DNA of 64,000 nucleotides. Origin: Flavobacterium sp. Its GTDB lineage: Bacteria > Bacteroidota > Bacteroidia > Flavobacteriales > Flavobacteriaceae. The position numbers and the translations under genes are program-made. Of this stretch, positions 8,973 through 17,168 are shown piece by piece; position 1 is the stretch's first letter, and each line of letters begins with the position of its first letter. The DNA is taken from NCBI GenBank assembly GCA_023251135.1, contig JAHEZJ010000004.1, positions 62,001 through 126,000 on the forward strand, read 5' to 3'. The notes beneath the pieces were generated by a model, which did not search any database, was not told where the DNA came from, and worked only from the letters and a program-made list of their open reading frames with translations.

Positions 8973-8997
8973 AAACCCTCAACATTGTTGAGGGTTT
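8973..8997 (+). terminator. Terminator-like hairpin after the tRNA 3'-end copy
   Basis: AAACCCTCAAC and GTTGAGGGTTTT pair around a three-base loop. The position relative to the tRNA 3'-end copy mirrors the terminator after tRNA-Ser copy 1, suggesting that an ancestral tRNA-plus-terminator end was duplicated here. Confidence 0.7.
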
Positions 8998-9121
8998 TGT
9001 TGTTTTATACTACAATGGTTTCTCCATACTTTACTAAAAAAGACCTATATCAACTCAATACGTTTATCTTTGTCTATACATTAAAATAAATTAAATAAAA
9101 GGTTAATATATATTTTTAATA

Positions 9122-9262
9122 ACCAAAAAAGCATCTTATATTTGCACTCGCAATCAGCAAATGATCGCGACATACTGGAGAAATGGCAGAGCGGTCGAAT
9201 GCGGCAGTCTTGAAAACTGTTGACTGTAACAGGTCCGGGGGTTCGAATCCCTCTTTCTCCGC
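9122..9262 (+). repeat. Direct repeat, copy 2: tRNA-Ser with its promoter region
   Basis: Partner of 3611-3752. The -7 box TATATTTG is kept at 9137-9144, but upstream sequence has diverged and the TTTG -33 element is lost (ATATTTTTAAT instead), so this copy may be transcribed less. Confidence 0.88.
9177..9261 (+). tRNA. tRNA-Ser (anticodon TGA), copy 2
   Basis: Identical to the tRNA at 3667-3751, including acceptor stem GGAGAAA/TTTCTCC, anticodon TGA (9211-9213) and long variable arm. It sits directly upstream of the integrase gene at 9525, the usual position of a tRNA used as attachment site by a conjugative element. Confidence 0.95.
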
Positions 9263-9294
9263 CAGTAGAAGTTTCAAAAGAAACTTTAAAAGTC

Positions 9295-9330
9295 AAAAGC
9301 CTTTAAATACAAGTATTTAAAGGCTTTTTC
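9295..9330 (+). terminator. Rho-independent terminator after tRNA-Ser copy 2
   Basis: Strong stem AAAAGCCTTTAAATAC / GTATTTAAAGGCTTTT with a two-base loop, followed by TTC and a T run. Confidence 0.85.
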
Positions 9331-9524
9331 GTTTTTTGTCACTTGTCAAAAAACACATATATTATCTAAGTACAGTGACCCTATGAGTGACCCCTATTTT
9401 TTTTTGCAAAAAAAAGCAAAAAAAGGGTCACTAAAAAAAGTGAATTGCCCGGGAATTCCCTGAAAACACTACAAACTTTCAGCTATTTTAAATCAATTTG
9501 ATTATTAATTTAAAATTGTGAGTT

Positions 9525-10745
9525 ATGTTAAAAGTAATTTTTTATCTCAAAGCAGGTAAATTCAACAAAAATGGAGAATCTCCAATTTATGCCCGCATTT
9601 CGTACAAGAAGCAATCCATAACGATGGCGGCGGGTAAATCGATCTTAAAAGAAAGATGGCAATTTACTGACAACCTAAGAAGTGTTCTAAAACTTGAAAA
9701 AGAAAAGGTTATTAAGAATGCCCTGGATCTTTTTCTTCTTGGTATGGAGAAGAAGTTCAATGAACTTCTTAAAATTGATCAGGATTTTTCATTGCAATTA
9801 CTCAAAGATGAATTTAAAGGAGAAACAGCAGTAAAAGAAGATTGTGTAAGCATAATCGAAATTATGAACAGGCATAATGAGTTCTTTAAAAGAAAGGTTG
9901 ATGCCGGAGAGCGATCAAAGGCTTCCTACCAGAAATATGAACGTGCAAAAGATTTGCTTGTCACATTTATGACAAAACAGTATGGAATACAAGATATTTC
10001 TTTGCCAGAAGTGAACAGTGCCTATGTTTACAATCTTGAGGCATTTCTTAAATATGACAGCAGCTTTAAAGGCAAAACAGGCATTCAAAATAACTCGGTA
10101 GTCAAATACATGCGTATGTACAAAACAGCATGTAAATACAGCATCAGAATGGGTATAATAGACAAAGACCCTTTTAATGTTTATGATGGTAAACTGCATG
10201 TCACAGATGCTGTATTTCTTACTCAGGAAGAATTAAACTTAATTGAAAACAAGAAGTTTTCAGTTAAACGCCTAGAAAAGGTTAAAGATGTTTTTCTGTT
10301 TAGCTGTTATACGGGATATGCACCTGTAGATGCCGCTAACCTTACATCCAATAACATATCTTCGGATGGAAATGATAACCTTTGGATTATGACCAATAGG
10401 GCAAAAACAGCAATTAGGGCAAATGTCCCTATCCTTCCTCCCACCTTGGCGATTATTAATAAATACAGAAACATGCAAATTGGACTGATCCCAAATTTAT
10501 CTAATCAAAAAATGAATGCTTATCTAAAGGAAATTGCTGATTTGTGCGGTATCGATAAACACCTCACTTGGTATGTAGCGAGACATACGTTTGCAACAAC
10601 CGTGACTTTAGGTAATGGAATAAGAATAGAGAATGTTTCAGCAATGATGGGACATACTAATATTAAACAGACCCAGCATTATGCTAAGGTACTGGATATG
10701 AATATCATGGAAGATATGTCAAAATTAAAACAAAAGTACACCTGA
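9525..10745 (+). CDS. int: Tyrosine recombinase (conjugative-element integrase)
   Basis: 406-residue site-specific recombinase of the Bacteroidetes transposon-integrase type. An N-terminal arm-binding region (LKVIFYLKAGKFNKNGESPIYARI) precedes a SAM-like core-binding domain at about 105-215 and the catalytic domain at about 220-400. Visible catalytic residues are Arg in ARHTFATT at about 353, His in MMGHTNI at about 377, and the nucleophile Tyr in TQHYAKV at about 386. The usual first Arg (TGxR) is missing: the site reads TGYAPVD, as in the IntDOT subgroup, which is known to lack Arg I. The gene lies 264 bases after tRNA-Ser copy 2, so the tRNA 3' end is the likely attB. Its element seems to be the minus-strand tra module that follows. 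Confidence 0.9.
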   Translation: MLKVIFYLKAGKFNKNGESPIYARISYKKQSITMAAGKSILKERWQFTDNLRSVLKLEKEKVIKNALDLFLLGMEKKFNELLKIDQDFSLQLLKDEFKGETAVKEDCVSIIEIMNRHNEFFKRKVDAGERSKASYQKYERAKDLLVTFMTKQYGIQDISLPEVNSAYVYNLEAFLKYDSSFKGKTGIQNNSVVKYMRMYKTACKYSIRMGIIDKDPFNVYDGKLHVTDAVFLTQEELNLIENKKFSVKRLEKVKDVFLFSCYTGYAPVDAANLTSNNISSDGNDNLWIMTNRAKTAIRANVPILPPTLAIINKYRNMQIGLIPNLSNQKMNAYLKEIADLCGIDKHLTWYVARHTFATTVTLGNGIRIENVSAMMGHTNIKQTQHYAKVLDMNIMEDMSKLKQKYT

Positions 10746-10780
10746 ACAATTAGCCAGTTAAACACTGACTAGACTACTAT

Positions 10781-10824
10781 TACAAAGGCAAAAGAATTCA
10801 CAATTGAATCCTTTTGCCTTTGTA
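10781..10824. terminator. Long perfect inverted repeat between integrase and excisionase-like gene
   Basis: TACAAAGGCAAAAG pairs exactly with CTTTTGCCTTTGTA (14 bp) around a 16-base loop that itself contains GAATTC/TTGAATC. It lies between two convergent genes. There is no clean T run, so it may be a bidirectional terminator or a recombinase-related site. Confidence 0.55.
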
Positions 10825-10870
10825 TTGAAATAGAATCTTATCTTACTTGTAGAAGTACAATCAATAATAA

Positions 10871-11161
10871 TCACGGTTCGTTTTCGCTAAGTATTTTTTC
10901 TATTTTGCTTGATTCATACAAGTAAATATCACCTAATTTAGTATAAGGAAGTATACCCGTTTGACGGTATTTTATAATTGTATTATTTGAGAGTCCGAAT
11001 ATTTTCTTTAAATCTTCATTTCTATAATATCGTAAACTGTCTTTTGTATTGTTTCCTTTTATTTTTGAATCGATTTTTTCTAGTCTGGCATATAAAGGAT
11101 CTAGCAATTGTTTGATTGCTACTATATAGGACATTTTAGTTTTGTTATCTTCTTTAGACAT
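10871..11161 (-). CDS. Excisionase-like helix-turn-helix protein
   Basis: 96-residue DNA-binding protein. The C-terminal half holds a MerR/excisionase-type winged HTH (YRNEDLKKIFGLSNNTIIKYRQTGILPYTKLGDIYLY), the domain used by Xis-like proteins of Bacteroidetes conjugative elements. The N-terminal 45 residues are helical and charged. It is convergent with the integrase and heads a run of regulatory genes on the minus strand, consistent with control of excision or transfer. A role as a general regulator is also possible. Confidence 0.65.
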   Translation of the reverse strand: MSKEDNKTKMSYIVAIKQLLDPLYARLEKIDSKIKGNNTKDSLRYYRNEDLKKIFGLSNNTIIKYRQTGILPYTKLGDIYLYESSKIEKILSENEP

Positions 11162-11200
11162 AATAGTTAATTTTTAGTATTGCATTTTAAGTGATACAGA

Positions 11201-11638
11201 TTACCAGCAAATTAATTTTTCTCTCCGTTTTTCAAGTATAACAATAATAGTCTCAAGAAATCTTATTTGCTTGTCTTTATAGGTAAATCCTTTTGACTCA
11301 GAAAACTGTTTACTTATAGTATCTATGTTTGTTTGAAGCCCTGAATCTCCTATATATGTAAAATTATTTTCTATAAAAAGCTGAATTTTGCTTCTATTAC
11401 ACTTCTGATTAAGGTCATCAAAAAATAAAATTTTCTCATCCATAAGAATATAAAAAAGTTGTGCCAAATCGCTCTTGTTGAAATTAGAACTGCACTTCTC
11501 TTGTGCTAAGGCATTAAGTGACGAATTCCTTTTACTAAGGTTAGGTTTATTTTTTTCTAAAAACCTTTCTATTTCTTGCATCCTCCCATACAATTTTGAA
11601 ACCGCATCGGGAAGTTCTTCAAAAGCAAACTTCTTCAT
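11201..11638 (-). CDS. RteC-like regulatory protein
   Basis: 145-residue protein. Residues 60-142 follow the layout of the RteC C-terminal domain: a SDLAQLFYILMDEKILFF segment (compare the ELIYAL helix), then a helix, then a segment ending in DKQIRFLETIIVILEKRRE, where RteC has its R/K-rich FLD tail. RteC activates excision genes of tetracycline-inducible CTns. The N-terminal half is shorter than in RteC, so this may be a derivative rather than an orthologue. It lies next to the excisionase-like gene, as expected. Confidence 0.5.
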   Translation of the reverse strand: MKKFAFEELPDAVSKLYGRMQEIERFLEKNKPNLSKRNSSLNALAQEKCSSNFNKSDLAQLFYILMDEKILFFDDLNQKCNRSKIQLFIENNFTYIGDSGLQTNIDTISKQFSESKGFTYKDKQIRFLETIIVILEKRREKLICW

Positions 11639-11680
11639 AACATAAACTTTTTTTGCAATTTTACTTCTATATCAATGTCA

Positions 11681-11965
11681 CTAAGAATTGAAATAAATCG
11701 TACTCCTTTGGTTTCTATTGCGTTTTGGAAGATAACTTATATAACCATACTCATTTAGTTCACGCATGCATTTATGGTATGTTACAGGCCCGGTTATCTT
11801 CGCTAACTTCATGATTTCATACCTATAGACCTCAATAGGATTAACAAAACCCTTTTGCGTCCTAAATTGAAGCAATGCCGCATATATACCAATATGAGTG
11901 ATACTAATACGGTAATCTTTTTCTATTGCCTTAAAGAAATCAGATAAAGGTTTTAATGTTTTCAT
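11681..11965 (-). CDS. Small winged-helix regulator-like protein
   Basis: 94-residue protein with a likely winged-helix fold: SITHIGIYAALLQFR (helix 1), VYRYEIMKLAKITGPVTYHKCMRELNEYGYISYLP (helices 2-3 and first wing strand) and a basic wing RNRNQRSTIYF. It starts 15 bases before the next minus-strand gene's stop, so it is probably co-transcribed with the mobile-element genes. Function is presumably DNA binding in element regulation or replication; I do not recognise the exact family. Confidence 0.5.
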   Translation of the reverse strand: MKTLKPLSDFFKAIEKDYRISITHIGIYAALLQFRTQKGFVNPIEVYRYEIMKLAKITGPVTYHKCMRELNEYGYISYLPKRNRNQRSTIYFNS

Positions 11966-11979
11966 TATTTCCTAGATTA

Positions 11980-13038
11980 TCAGCTTACACGCATACCATT
12001 TCTTGTGGAATGGTTCACCTGTTGACTCTCATTTGTCTTTTGCTGCTGTTTTACTGTTTCCATTGTTTTATTCCCCAATGCCGTTGATAGCGTAATTTTT
12101 CTTGAGTGCTCGTCATAAATATTTATCGATTTAAATTGAGGATTGGCTTCAATATAAAACCGATGTTCATTTCCATTTTTAATCAAGGTTACAGGCAGCC
12201 TGTTTCCTTGTTTTAAAGCATCCTTTAATTTATCTGCTTGAGTTTTATTTGATAATTCCTTTAAAGGAAGTTGTTGTACGGCTTTTTCAAGATCGTAACC
12301 ATACCCGGAATGAAATTCTTTGATTCTATGATTGCCACTAGCATCTTTGTCGTTAAGATCTAGTTGTATCCAAGTTTTTTCCTTTTGAACCGCTCGCCCT
12401 GCCAATAAATTATAAGCCTGTGTTGTGTCAACAGAATTTTCTTGCTCAACTTTGAAGTACTGATTCCTGTTTTCTTCAGGTTTTAACTCATTATGCAAAC
12501 TAGCTTTATAACCCTCAAATTGATACTGTCCGCTTTGGTCTTTAACAAAGGACAACTCATGATCCAGTCGTTCTTTTTCGTTGACGTAATAGGAAACCGG
12601 AATAGTAAATTGCTGGTGACCTTGTTTGATTTGCTGATCAATTTGATTTGATAAATCTATAAAACCAATACGCTGCACTTGATTGCACAGCGCTTGGTTA
12701 TTCTTCTGCTCTTCTTTTACATCCTTACGCACTGCAATTTGATCTATAAGCGGTGCGACAACTAGTTTACGAATGAGTCTTACCAATAAATTAGGATAAA
12801 GCTGTTTTAGAATCTTGTCCTTTTCCTGCTTGAGCATCTGCAAAGCAAAACGTTCCTCAATATTTTTGCTGCCCTTATACTTTGTTCCAATTCGCTCGTA
12901 ATGATGCAGCTTTTCTTTGATCAGTGACCTATTATTGGAAAGATTAAAATTAAACAGTTTACTAAAACGCTCTTCCCTGGAGCGCCACTGGTTCAATTCC
13001 ATCTCTACTCTGTTTACGGGAAGTTGTTCGTTCATCAT
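11980..13038 (-). CDS. DUF3945-like conjugative-element protein (paralogue 1)
   Basis: 352-residue cytosolic protein of unknown role, of a type common in Bacteroidetes conjugative elements. Residues about 210-325 form the recognisable module: YNLLAGRAVQKE, then WIQLDLNDKDASGNHRIKEF, GYGYDLEKAVQQLPLKEL, and FYIEANPQFKSINIYDEHSRKI. The same module, in the same order, occurs in the upstream neighbour (13045-13842), so the two genes are tandem paralogues. The first 150 residues contain a charged helical domain absent from the paralogue. No catalytic motifs are visible. Confidence 0.62.
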   Translation of the reverse strand: MMNEQLPVNRVEMELNQWRSREERFSKLFNFNLSNNRSLIKEKLHHYERIGTKYKGSKNIEERFALQMLKQEKDKILKQLYPNLLVRLIRKLVVAPLIDQIAVRKDVKEEQKNNQALCNQVQRIGFIDLSNQIDQQIKQGHQQFTIPVSYYVNEKERLDHELSFVKDQSGQYQFEGYKASLHNELKPEENRNQYFKVEQENSVDTTQAYNLLAGRAVQKEKTWIQLDLNDKDASGNHRIKEFHSGYGYDLEKAVQQLPLKELSNKTQADKLKDALKQGNRLPVTLIKNGNEHRFYIEANPQFKSINIYDEHSRKITLSTALGNKTMETVKQQQKTNESQQVNHSTRNGMRVS

Positions 13039-13044
13039 TATTGA

Positions 13045-13842
13045 TTACATGGATTGACTTTTCTTTTTCTTCTTAGCTTCCTTTGGCACTTCTGGTCCAT
13101 CATCATCAGTAGTTTGGTTTTGCTTTTTACTGCCTTGTTTTTCAGAAGTTTGCTGGCTTTCGGATTGCTTTTCTTCTTTAGACTTACGATTATCAATGCG
13201 CTGCAAATTGCTGTCATATACATTAATTGTCTTGAATTGTGGGCTGGCTTCAATATACTGCTTAATCTCATTTCCTTCTTTTTGGAAAGTAGCGGATTGC
13301 AGGTTTCCCTTTTTCAAAGAATTTATCAAGTCTTCTTTATATTTTGGGGTTTCCAGTTCTTTAATCGGATGTTTGGAGAGTGTTGCTTCTAAATCATAGC
13401 CGTAATTCTGATGGTAATGGTTTAGCTTAAAGTTTCCATTAGATTCGGACTGTTTAAAATCGATTTGAAGCCAAACGTTGTAAATTTCTCCCTCCTTGTT
13501 GGTAAGATCTTTGTTTACTGATCTGCCTTCCATAAGATTGTAAGCTTCTTTCATGGTGATGTTGCTGCCTTTATTGATATAAAAGGTTTGCTCCAAATTT
13601 TCTTTGGAATTCTCTTTTTGCAATTCCACTTTATAAGAATTAAAGAAATACATATCGCTTTCTTTTGACTTATTGAAATTTAATGTAGCTGCAGCAGTAT
13701 CATTACCATATTGCGTATTATGTGTCAAAGTGAAATTAGGTTCTTCTTTCTGCATTTTTTCTTTTAATTCAGATTCAAGCATTTCACCGAATCCCGTATA
13801 CTTAATCTGATCTCTTAAGTATTCAAAATTTTTCTCGTTCAT
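13045..13842 (-). CDS. DUF3945-like conjugative-element protein (paralogue 2)
   Basis: 265-residue paralogue of the gene at 11980-13038. Shared stretches include YNLMEGRSVNKD, WLQIDFKQSESNGNFKLNH, NYGYDLEATLSKHPIKEL and QYIEASPQFKTINVYDSNLQRI. It ends in a K/Q/E-rich tail with a run of lysines (KEAKKKKKSQ), which may bind nucleic acid. The stop lies six bases before the start of the other paralogue. The two copies differ in their N-termini, so the duplication is old. Role unknown. Confidence 0.62.
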   Translation of the reverse strand: MNEKNFEYLRDQIKYTGFGEMLESELKEKMQKEEPNFTLTHNTQYGNDTAAATLNFNKSKESDMYFFNSYKVELQKENSKENLEQTFYINKGSNITMKEAYNLMEGRSVNKDLTNKEGEIYNVWLQIDFKQSESNGNFKLNHYHQNYGYDLEATLSKHPIKELETPKYKEDLINSLKKGNLQSATFQKEGNEIKQYIEASPQFKTINVYDSNLQRIDNRKSKEEKQSESQQTSEKQGSKKQNQTTDDDGPEVPKEAKKKKKSQSM

Positions 13843-13869
13843 GATTTCAATTTTTAATTATTAAATAGT

Positions 13870-14715
13870 TTATAGTTTGGGAAGTACAGTCACCTGTACC
13901 AGTTTTGTATTCTTGACATGTTCTTCTAAATGTCTGCCGCCATTTTTCTCCATTAGCTGAATGGTTAAATATTTTTTTTCCGGAATTGTAAATTTTGGCA
14001 GTGCAAATACAAAGATGTTTTCTGCTTCAGCTTGAATTTTATCAATATCATTCAGGATATAAATTGGTTTAATTTCGATTTCCTGTGAAGCAGTACGTTT
14101 TATTTTTTTAGTGTCGCGAATAAAAAAACGAAGCTGGTCTATCTCATAATTGATTTTAGAATTGTTGGTTATCTTTACCCTGTAATACATTACTTCGTCA
14201 CGAATAAAAATTCCGTTGAGCCTAAAATCAATATCGTATCTACTTTCCTTTTGACCTCGCAACTTTTTTTTGTCGTATAGCGCTAACTTTGAATATTCCT
14301 CAATATCCTGATCATTAATAATTTCATCTGAAAAATAAATTTCCTGTCCATCTGGCTTAGTTTTATTCAGCGTAAGATTCAGCTGCGGGAAATCTTCATT
14401 ATAATCCAGCACGAAAGAATAGAGTTTACCATCTGCAGTCACGACCGTAAGATTGGTCTGAAAAAATCCCTTTTGAGCTGCCTTAACCTGAAGGATGTTT
14501 TCAAGACCTTTTGCTTTTTGTACCAATATGTCGGGACTTCCTTTGTCGACACTTTTTATGGCAAAAGGAAATACAAGGTTGGTCGTTTTTGAATAGGCTA
14601 TCATTAAGGAGTCCGATTCTGTTTTGGATAAATGGTTTTTACCTGTTTGCTGTGCCAATACACCGATGGTCATAAATAATACATAGCCCATCATCAATAG
14701 TTTAAAATTTTTCAT
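13870..14715 (-). CDS. traN: Conjugative transposon protein TraN (VirB9-like)
   Basis: 281-residue exported protein with an N-terminal signal segment (KNFKLLMMGYVLFMTIGVLAQQ) and a beta-rich body of the TraN/DUF4138 type. In Bacteroidetes elements TraN is the VirB9-like component of the type IV secretion core in the outer envelope. Characteristic stretches are NLVFPFAIKSVDKGSPDILVQKAKG near residue 47 and NGIFIRDEVMYYRVKITNNSKINYEIDQLRFFIRD near 168. It is the last gene of the tra series in transcription order, 18 bases after traM. Confidence 0.88.
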   Translation of the reverse strand: MKNFKLLMMGYVLFMTIGVLAQQTGKNHLSKTESDSLMIAYSKTTNLVFPFAIKSVDKGSPDILVQKAKGLENILQVKAAQKGFFQTNLTVVTADGKLYSFVLDYNEDFPQLNLTLNKTKPDGQEIYFSDEIINDQDIEEYSKLALYDKKKLRGQKESRYDIDFRLNGIFIRDEVMYYRVKITNNSKINYEIDQLRFFIRDTKKIKRTASQEIEIKPIYILNDIDKIQAEAENIFVFALPKFTIPEKKYLTIQLMEKNGGRHLEEHVKNTKLVQVTVLPKL

Positions 14716-14733
14716 CTGTATCTTTTTTAGTTT

Positions 14734-16017
14734 TTAATTGGAATCTTTTTGTTTCTGTTTTTCATCATGCAAGAGCACCTTATAACCTGCTTTTACAACT
14801 ACTTTAACCAGTTTTACTTTTTTACTTAACAGACTTTTTGCCGCTTCAATTCCTGCTCCCGCTGCCTGAGCTCCCCAGGAATCATCCAATGATGCAACTC
14901 CTAAAGTTTGCATGGAGCGATCAGCCGAGGCTTTGGCGACATCACGATTGATAGCTCCCGGAATATAGATACCAACAAGTCCATCCATATCGTAAACCGA
15001 CAAGTCCACTGGGAATAGGGAGTTGTTGTATCTGACACTAGTAATGTTGATAGTTAATCGTTCTCCTTTTAAGGAAGCTGCTCCAAACAAAAAATTGTCT
15101 TTTGGAATTTTAATACCGTTTATAAATATGTCATTCATGAGTCGAAACTTAACTGTGGAGCCATTTACAATTGTTTGTGTTTCATGAATAATGGCTTCTA
15201 CAGCATTCTGCTCTAAATCATTATCTTCAAATTCATCTAAAGAGTAAAAACCATTCTGTTTGTACTCAGAACTGTTCAATGTTTTGTTTTGTAAAGAAGA
15301 AACAGGATCTTCATACTCCTTGGTGGAAATAGTAAAGACTTGTCCACGCTGAGCCTCGGACGCTTTTTTTAATTTTTCCTGTACCCTGTTTGGATGTTGG
15401 ATATCCAAAATACTCTCGAGCATTCCACCGAGCTGTTGTAGTTCTGGATCCTGACTTTCCTGCTCTTCATTCATGGATTGCATCATTTGTTCGAGCCTGT
15501 CCACATCATTGGAATGCAGCGAGGTTTCATTCGATTTTGCAATTTTTACATAATCTTTATTTTGCTCCGGAACTGCTACTGGTGTATTGATTGCTTTTTG
15601 CAATGCTTCCAATTTTTGATGTACTTTTTCTTCGTTTGGATCGCGATAAACAGATTTATTTAAACCATGTCGCTCTTTTCTCTGAGTAACAGCACTGCTG
15701 TCTTCGGTTGAATCAATCTGAAAAGACTGGCTCAAATAGTTGGGATCTTTTTTAATAAGTTCATCAAGCTTTGCTGAATCAAGTGCAGCCAGATCATAGT
15801 AATTCATTTTATCGAGCGGAAGTCCTTCTTTCAGGTTCGCATTGGGAAGTTTTAGATTAAAACCTTTTTGCTGTGGTGCTGCTGAGTTGGCAGCATCCAT
15901 TTTTCCGCCACCCAATGCCCAAAATAGGGCTGTTAGAAATGGCAACGCCAATATTGGCAGTACCAAGAGCATCTTACGATGCTTTAAGGCCTTTAATGAT
16001 TTTGTGTTTTGTTCCAT
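14734..16017 (-). CDS. traM: Conjugative transposon protein TraM (VirB10-like)
   Basis: 427-residue bitopic inner-membrane protein, the VirB10-like scaffold linking the membranes in the conjugation channel. A basic N-terminus is followed by one membrane segment (MLLVLPILALPFLTALFWALGGG) at about 15-38. A long Q/E-rich linker spans about 100-240, and a beta-rich C-terminal domain follows (VEAIIHETQTIVNGSTVKFRLMNDIFINGIKIPKDNFLFG). Its neighbours are TraL and TraN, in the standard order. Confidence 0.9.
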   Translation of the reverse strand: MEQNTKSLKALKHRKMLLVLPILALPFLTALFWALGGGKMDAANSAAPQQKGFNLKLPNANLKEGLPLDKMNYYDLAALDSAKLDELIKKDPNYLSQSFQIDSTEDSSAVTQRKERHGLNKSVYRDPNEEKVHQKLEALQKAINTPVAVPEQNKDYVKIAKSNETSLHSNDVDRLEQMMQSMNEEQESQDPELQQLGGMLESILDIQHPNRVQEKLKKASEAQRGQVFTISTKEYEDPVSSLQNKTLNSSEYKQNGFYSLDEFEDNDLEQNAVEAIIHETQTIVNGSTVKFRLMNDIFINGIKIPKDNFLFGAASLKGERLTINITSVRYNNSLFPVDLSVYDMDGLVGIYIPGAINRDVAKASADRSMQTLGVASLDDSWGAQAAGAGIEAAKSLLSKKVKLVKVVVKAGYKVLLHDEKQKQKDSN

Positions 16018-16021
16018 GATA

Positions 16022-16516
16022 TTAATTTTTAAGATGTGAGTAATAATAATTTTCTATTATTGTTAAACTGTCCAGAAGTCCGGGACGATTTAATACAATG
16101 CTGTCATGCGTTTTTTTTCCTGTCGGACTGCGTCCCAGACTATCCATATACCTCCGAAAACTTGTAATTTTTTCAAATTCAGTTTCGCTAATAATTGTAT
16201 TGAGTTCAAGAGGCTTTTCTTTTGTGGGTACCAGATTAGTTGGTTTGGTAATCGGGGTTACTGTTATATTTCTATTTTTATTACTTGAAAAACTATTAAC
16301 AATCAGGTATATACTGCAGCCGGTTGTAAATACTGTAAAACACAACAGAATCACAATCCAGTTAAGACGTGTAAAATGAGCTGTTTTGCGCTCCAGCCAA
16401 TTGGCGCATTTATACTGCAATCGCAGATTAGCCTGGTCAAACTTTTGCCATAGATTATTTTTAGCAGTTGCAAGAACATCGCTTTTTTTACTATTTCGTT
16501 TAAAAAAGAGTTTCAT
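16022..16516 (-). CDS. traL: TraL-like small membrane protein
   Basis: 164-residue protein with a basic, amphipathic N-terminal region, the segment WLERKTAHFTRLNWIVILLCFTVFTTGCSIYLIV (one membrane span at about 48-76) and a polar, threonine/proline-rich C-terminal part. Position between traK and traM, and the helix-plus-span layout, match TraL of Bacteroidetes conjugative transposons. It is somewhat longer than typical TraL, so the assignment rests largely on synteny. Confidence 0.65.
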   Translation of the reverse strand: MKLFFKRNSKKSDVLATAKNNLWQKFDQANLRLQYKCANWLERKTAHFTRLNWIVILLCFTVFTTGCSIYLIVNSFSSNKNRNITVTPITKPTNLVPTKEKPLELNTIISETEFEKITSFRRYMDSLGRSPTGKKTHDSIVLNRPGLLDSLTIIENYYYSHLKN

Positions 16517-16530
16517 GATGTACAGCTTTA

Positions 16531-17151
16531 TTATTTTCTATTTTCAGTACTTATGTCCCGATTCTCAATAGTATTCCAACGCTCGATTAAAAAGCCATGA
16601 GGGTTGTTGTCACTTCTCGATACATTTCGAAGGTTGCCTTCTGTTATAAGGTTTCGATGTGCAATACTGGTGGTACGAATGATATTTTGAGTAGCATAAC
16701 ATCGGAATCCATACGGATAGTTGTTAAGGTCAATAGTCACACTGTCAATCTGTATCGTCTGGCTGACATTCCCCGATATGATACCGGAGTAATAACCGTT
16801 TTCCATTAAATCGTCATAGACCCGTTTAGCACTGTCATCCGCCAGATAAAGAGCCTTTGTTACATTGCTTTTAATGACTTTATCATCCGGGTCAAGTGTA
16901 AAAAACAGCTTATGAAACGTTTTTACATGATCCCTTGCCTCTACAGGTATATTGTCTTTTCGGTCCGAAGCATAGGCTTCCAGCGCCTTTCCATTAGCTA
17001 GTATATAAACCTTATTTTGCATTTGTGATACCAGTGTGAAACTCTTATAAAGCGAAAAACAGCTAATAAGGATACACCCTGTAATGACAAGCAGCGTAAA
17101 ACCGCGGACATGCCGAAAAGCAGTGTCAATATTTTTCATTTTGCTAAACAT
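16531..17151 (-). CDS. traK: Conjugative transposon protein TraK (VirB8-like)
   Basis: 206-residue inner-membrane protein with one N-terminal span (GFTLLVITGCILISCFSLYKSFTLV) and a soluble periplasmic domain containing YILANGKALEAYASDRKDNIPVEARDHVKTFHKLFF, the TraK signature region. TraK is the VirB8-like assembly factor of the transfer channel. It starts 18 bases after traJ and precedes traL, so it belongs to the transfer operon. Confidence 0.9.
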   Translation of the reverse strand: MFSKMKNIDTAFRHVRGFTLLVITGCILISCFSLYKSFTLVSQMQNKVYILANGKALEAYASDRKDNIPVEARDHVKTFHKLFFTLDPDDKVIKSNVTKALYLADDSAKRVYDDLMENGYYSGIISGNVSQTIQIDSVTIDLNNYPYGFRCYATQNIIRTTSIAHRNLITEGNLRNVSRSDNNPHGFLIERWNTIENRDISTENRK

Positions 17152-17168
17152 AAACTTTGAATTTAGGG

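Noticed and set aside
9081..9296. 71-codon minus-strand frame over tRNA-Ser copy 2
   Set aside because: Antisense to a tRNA; typical spurious frame.
13038..13392. Short frames overlapping the DUF3945-like genes in other frames
   Set aside because: Shadows of the real genes; low-complexity Lys/Phe-rich composition.
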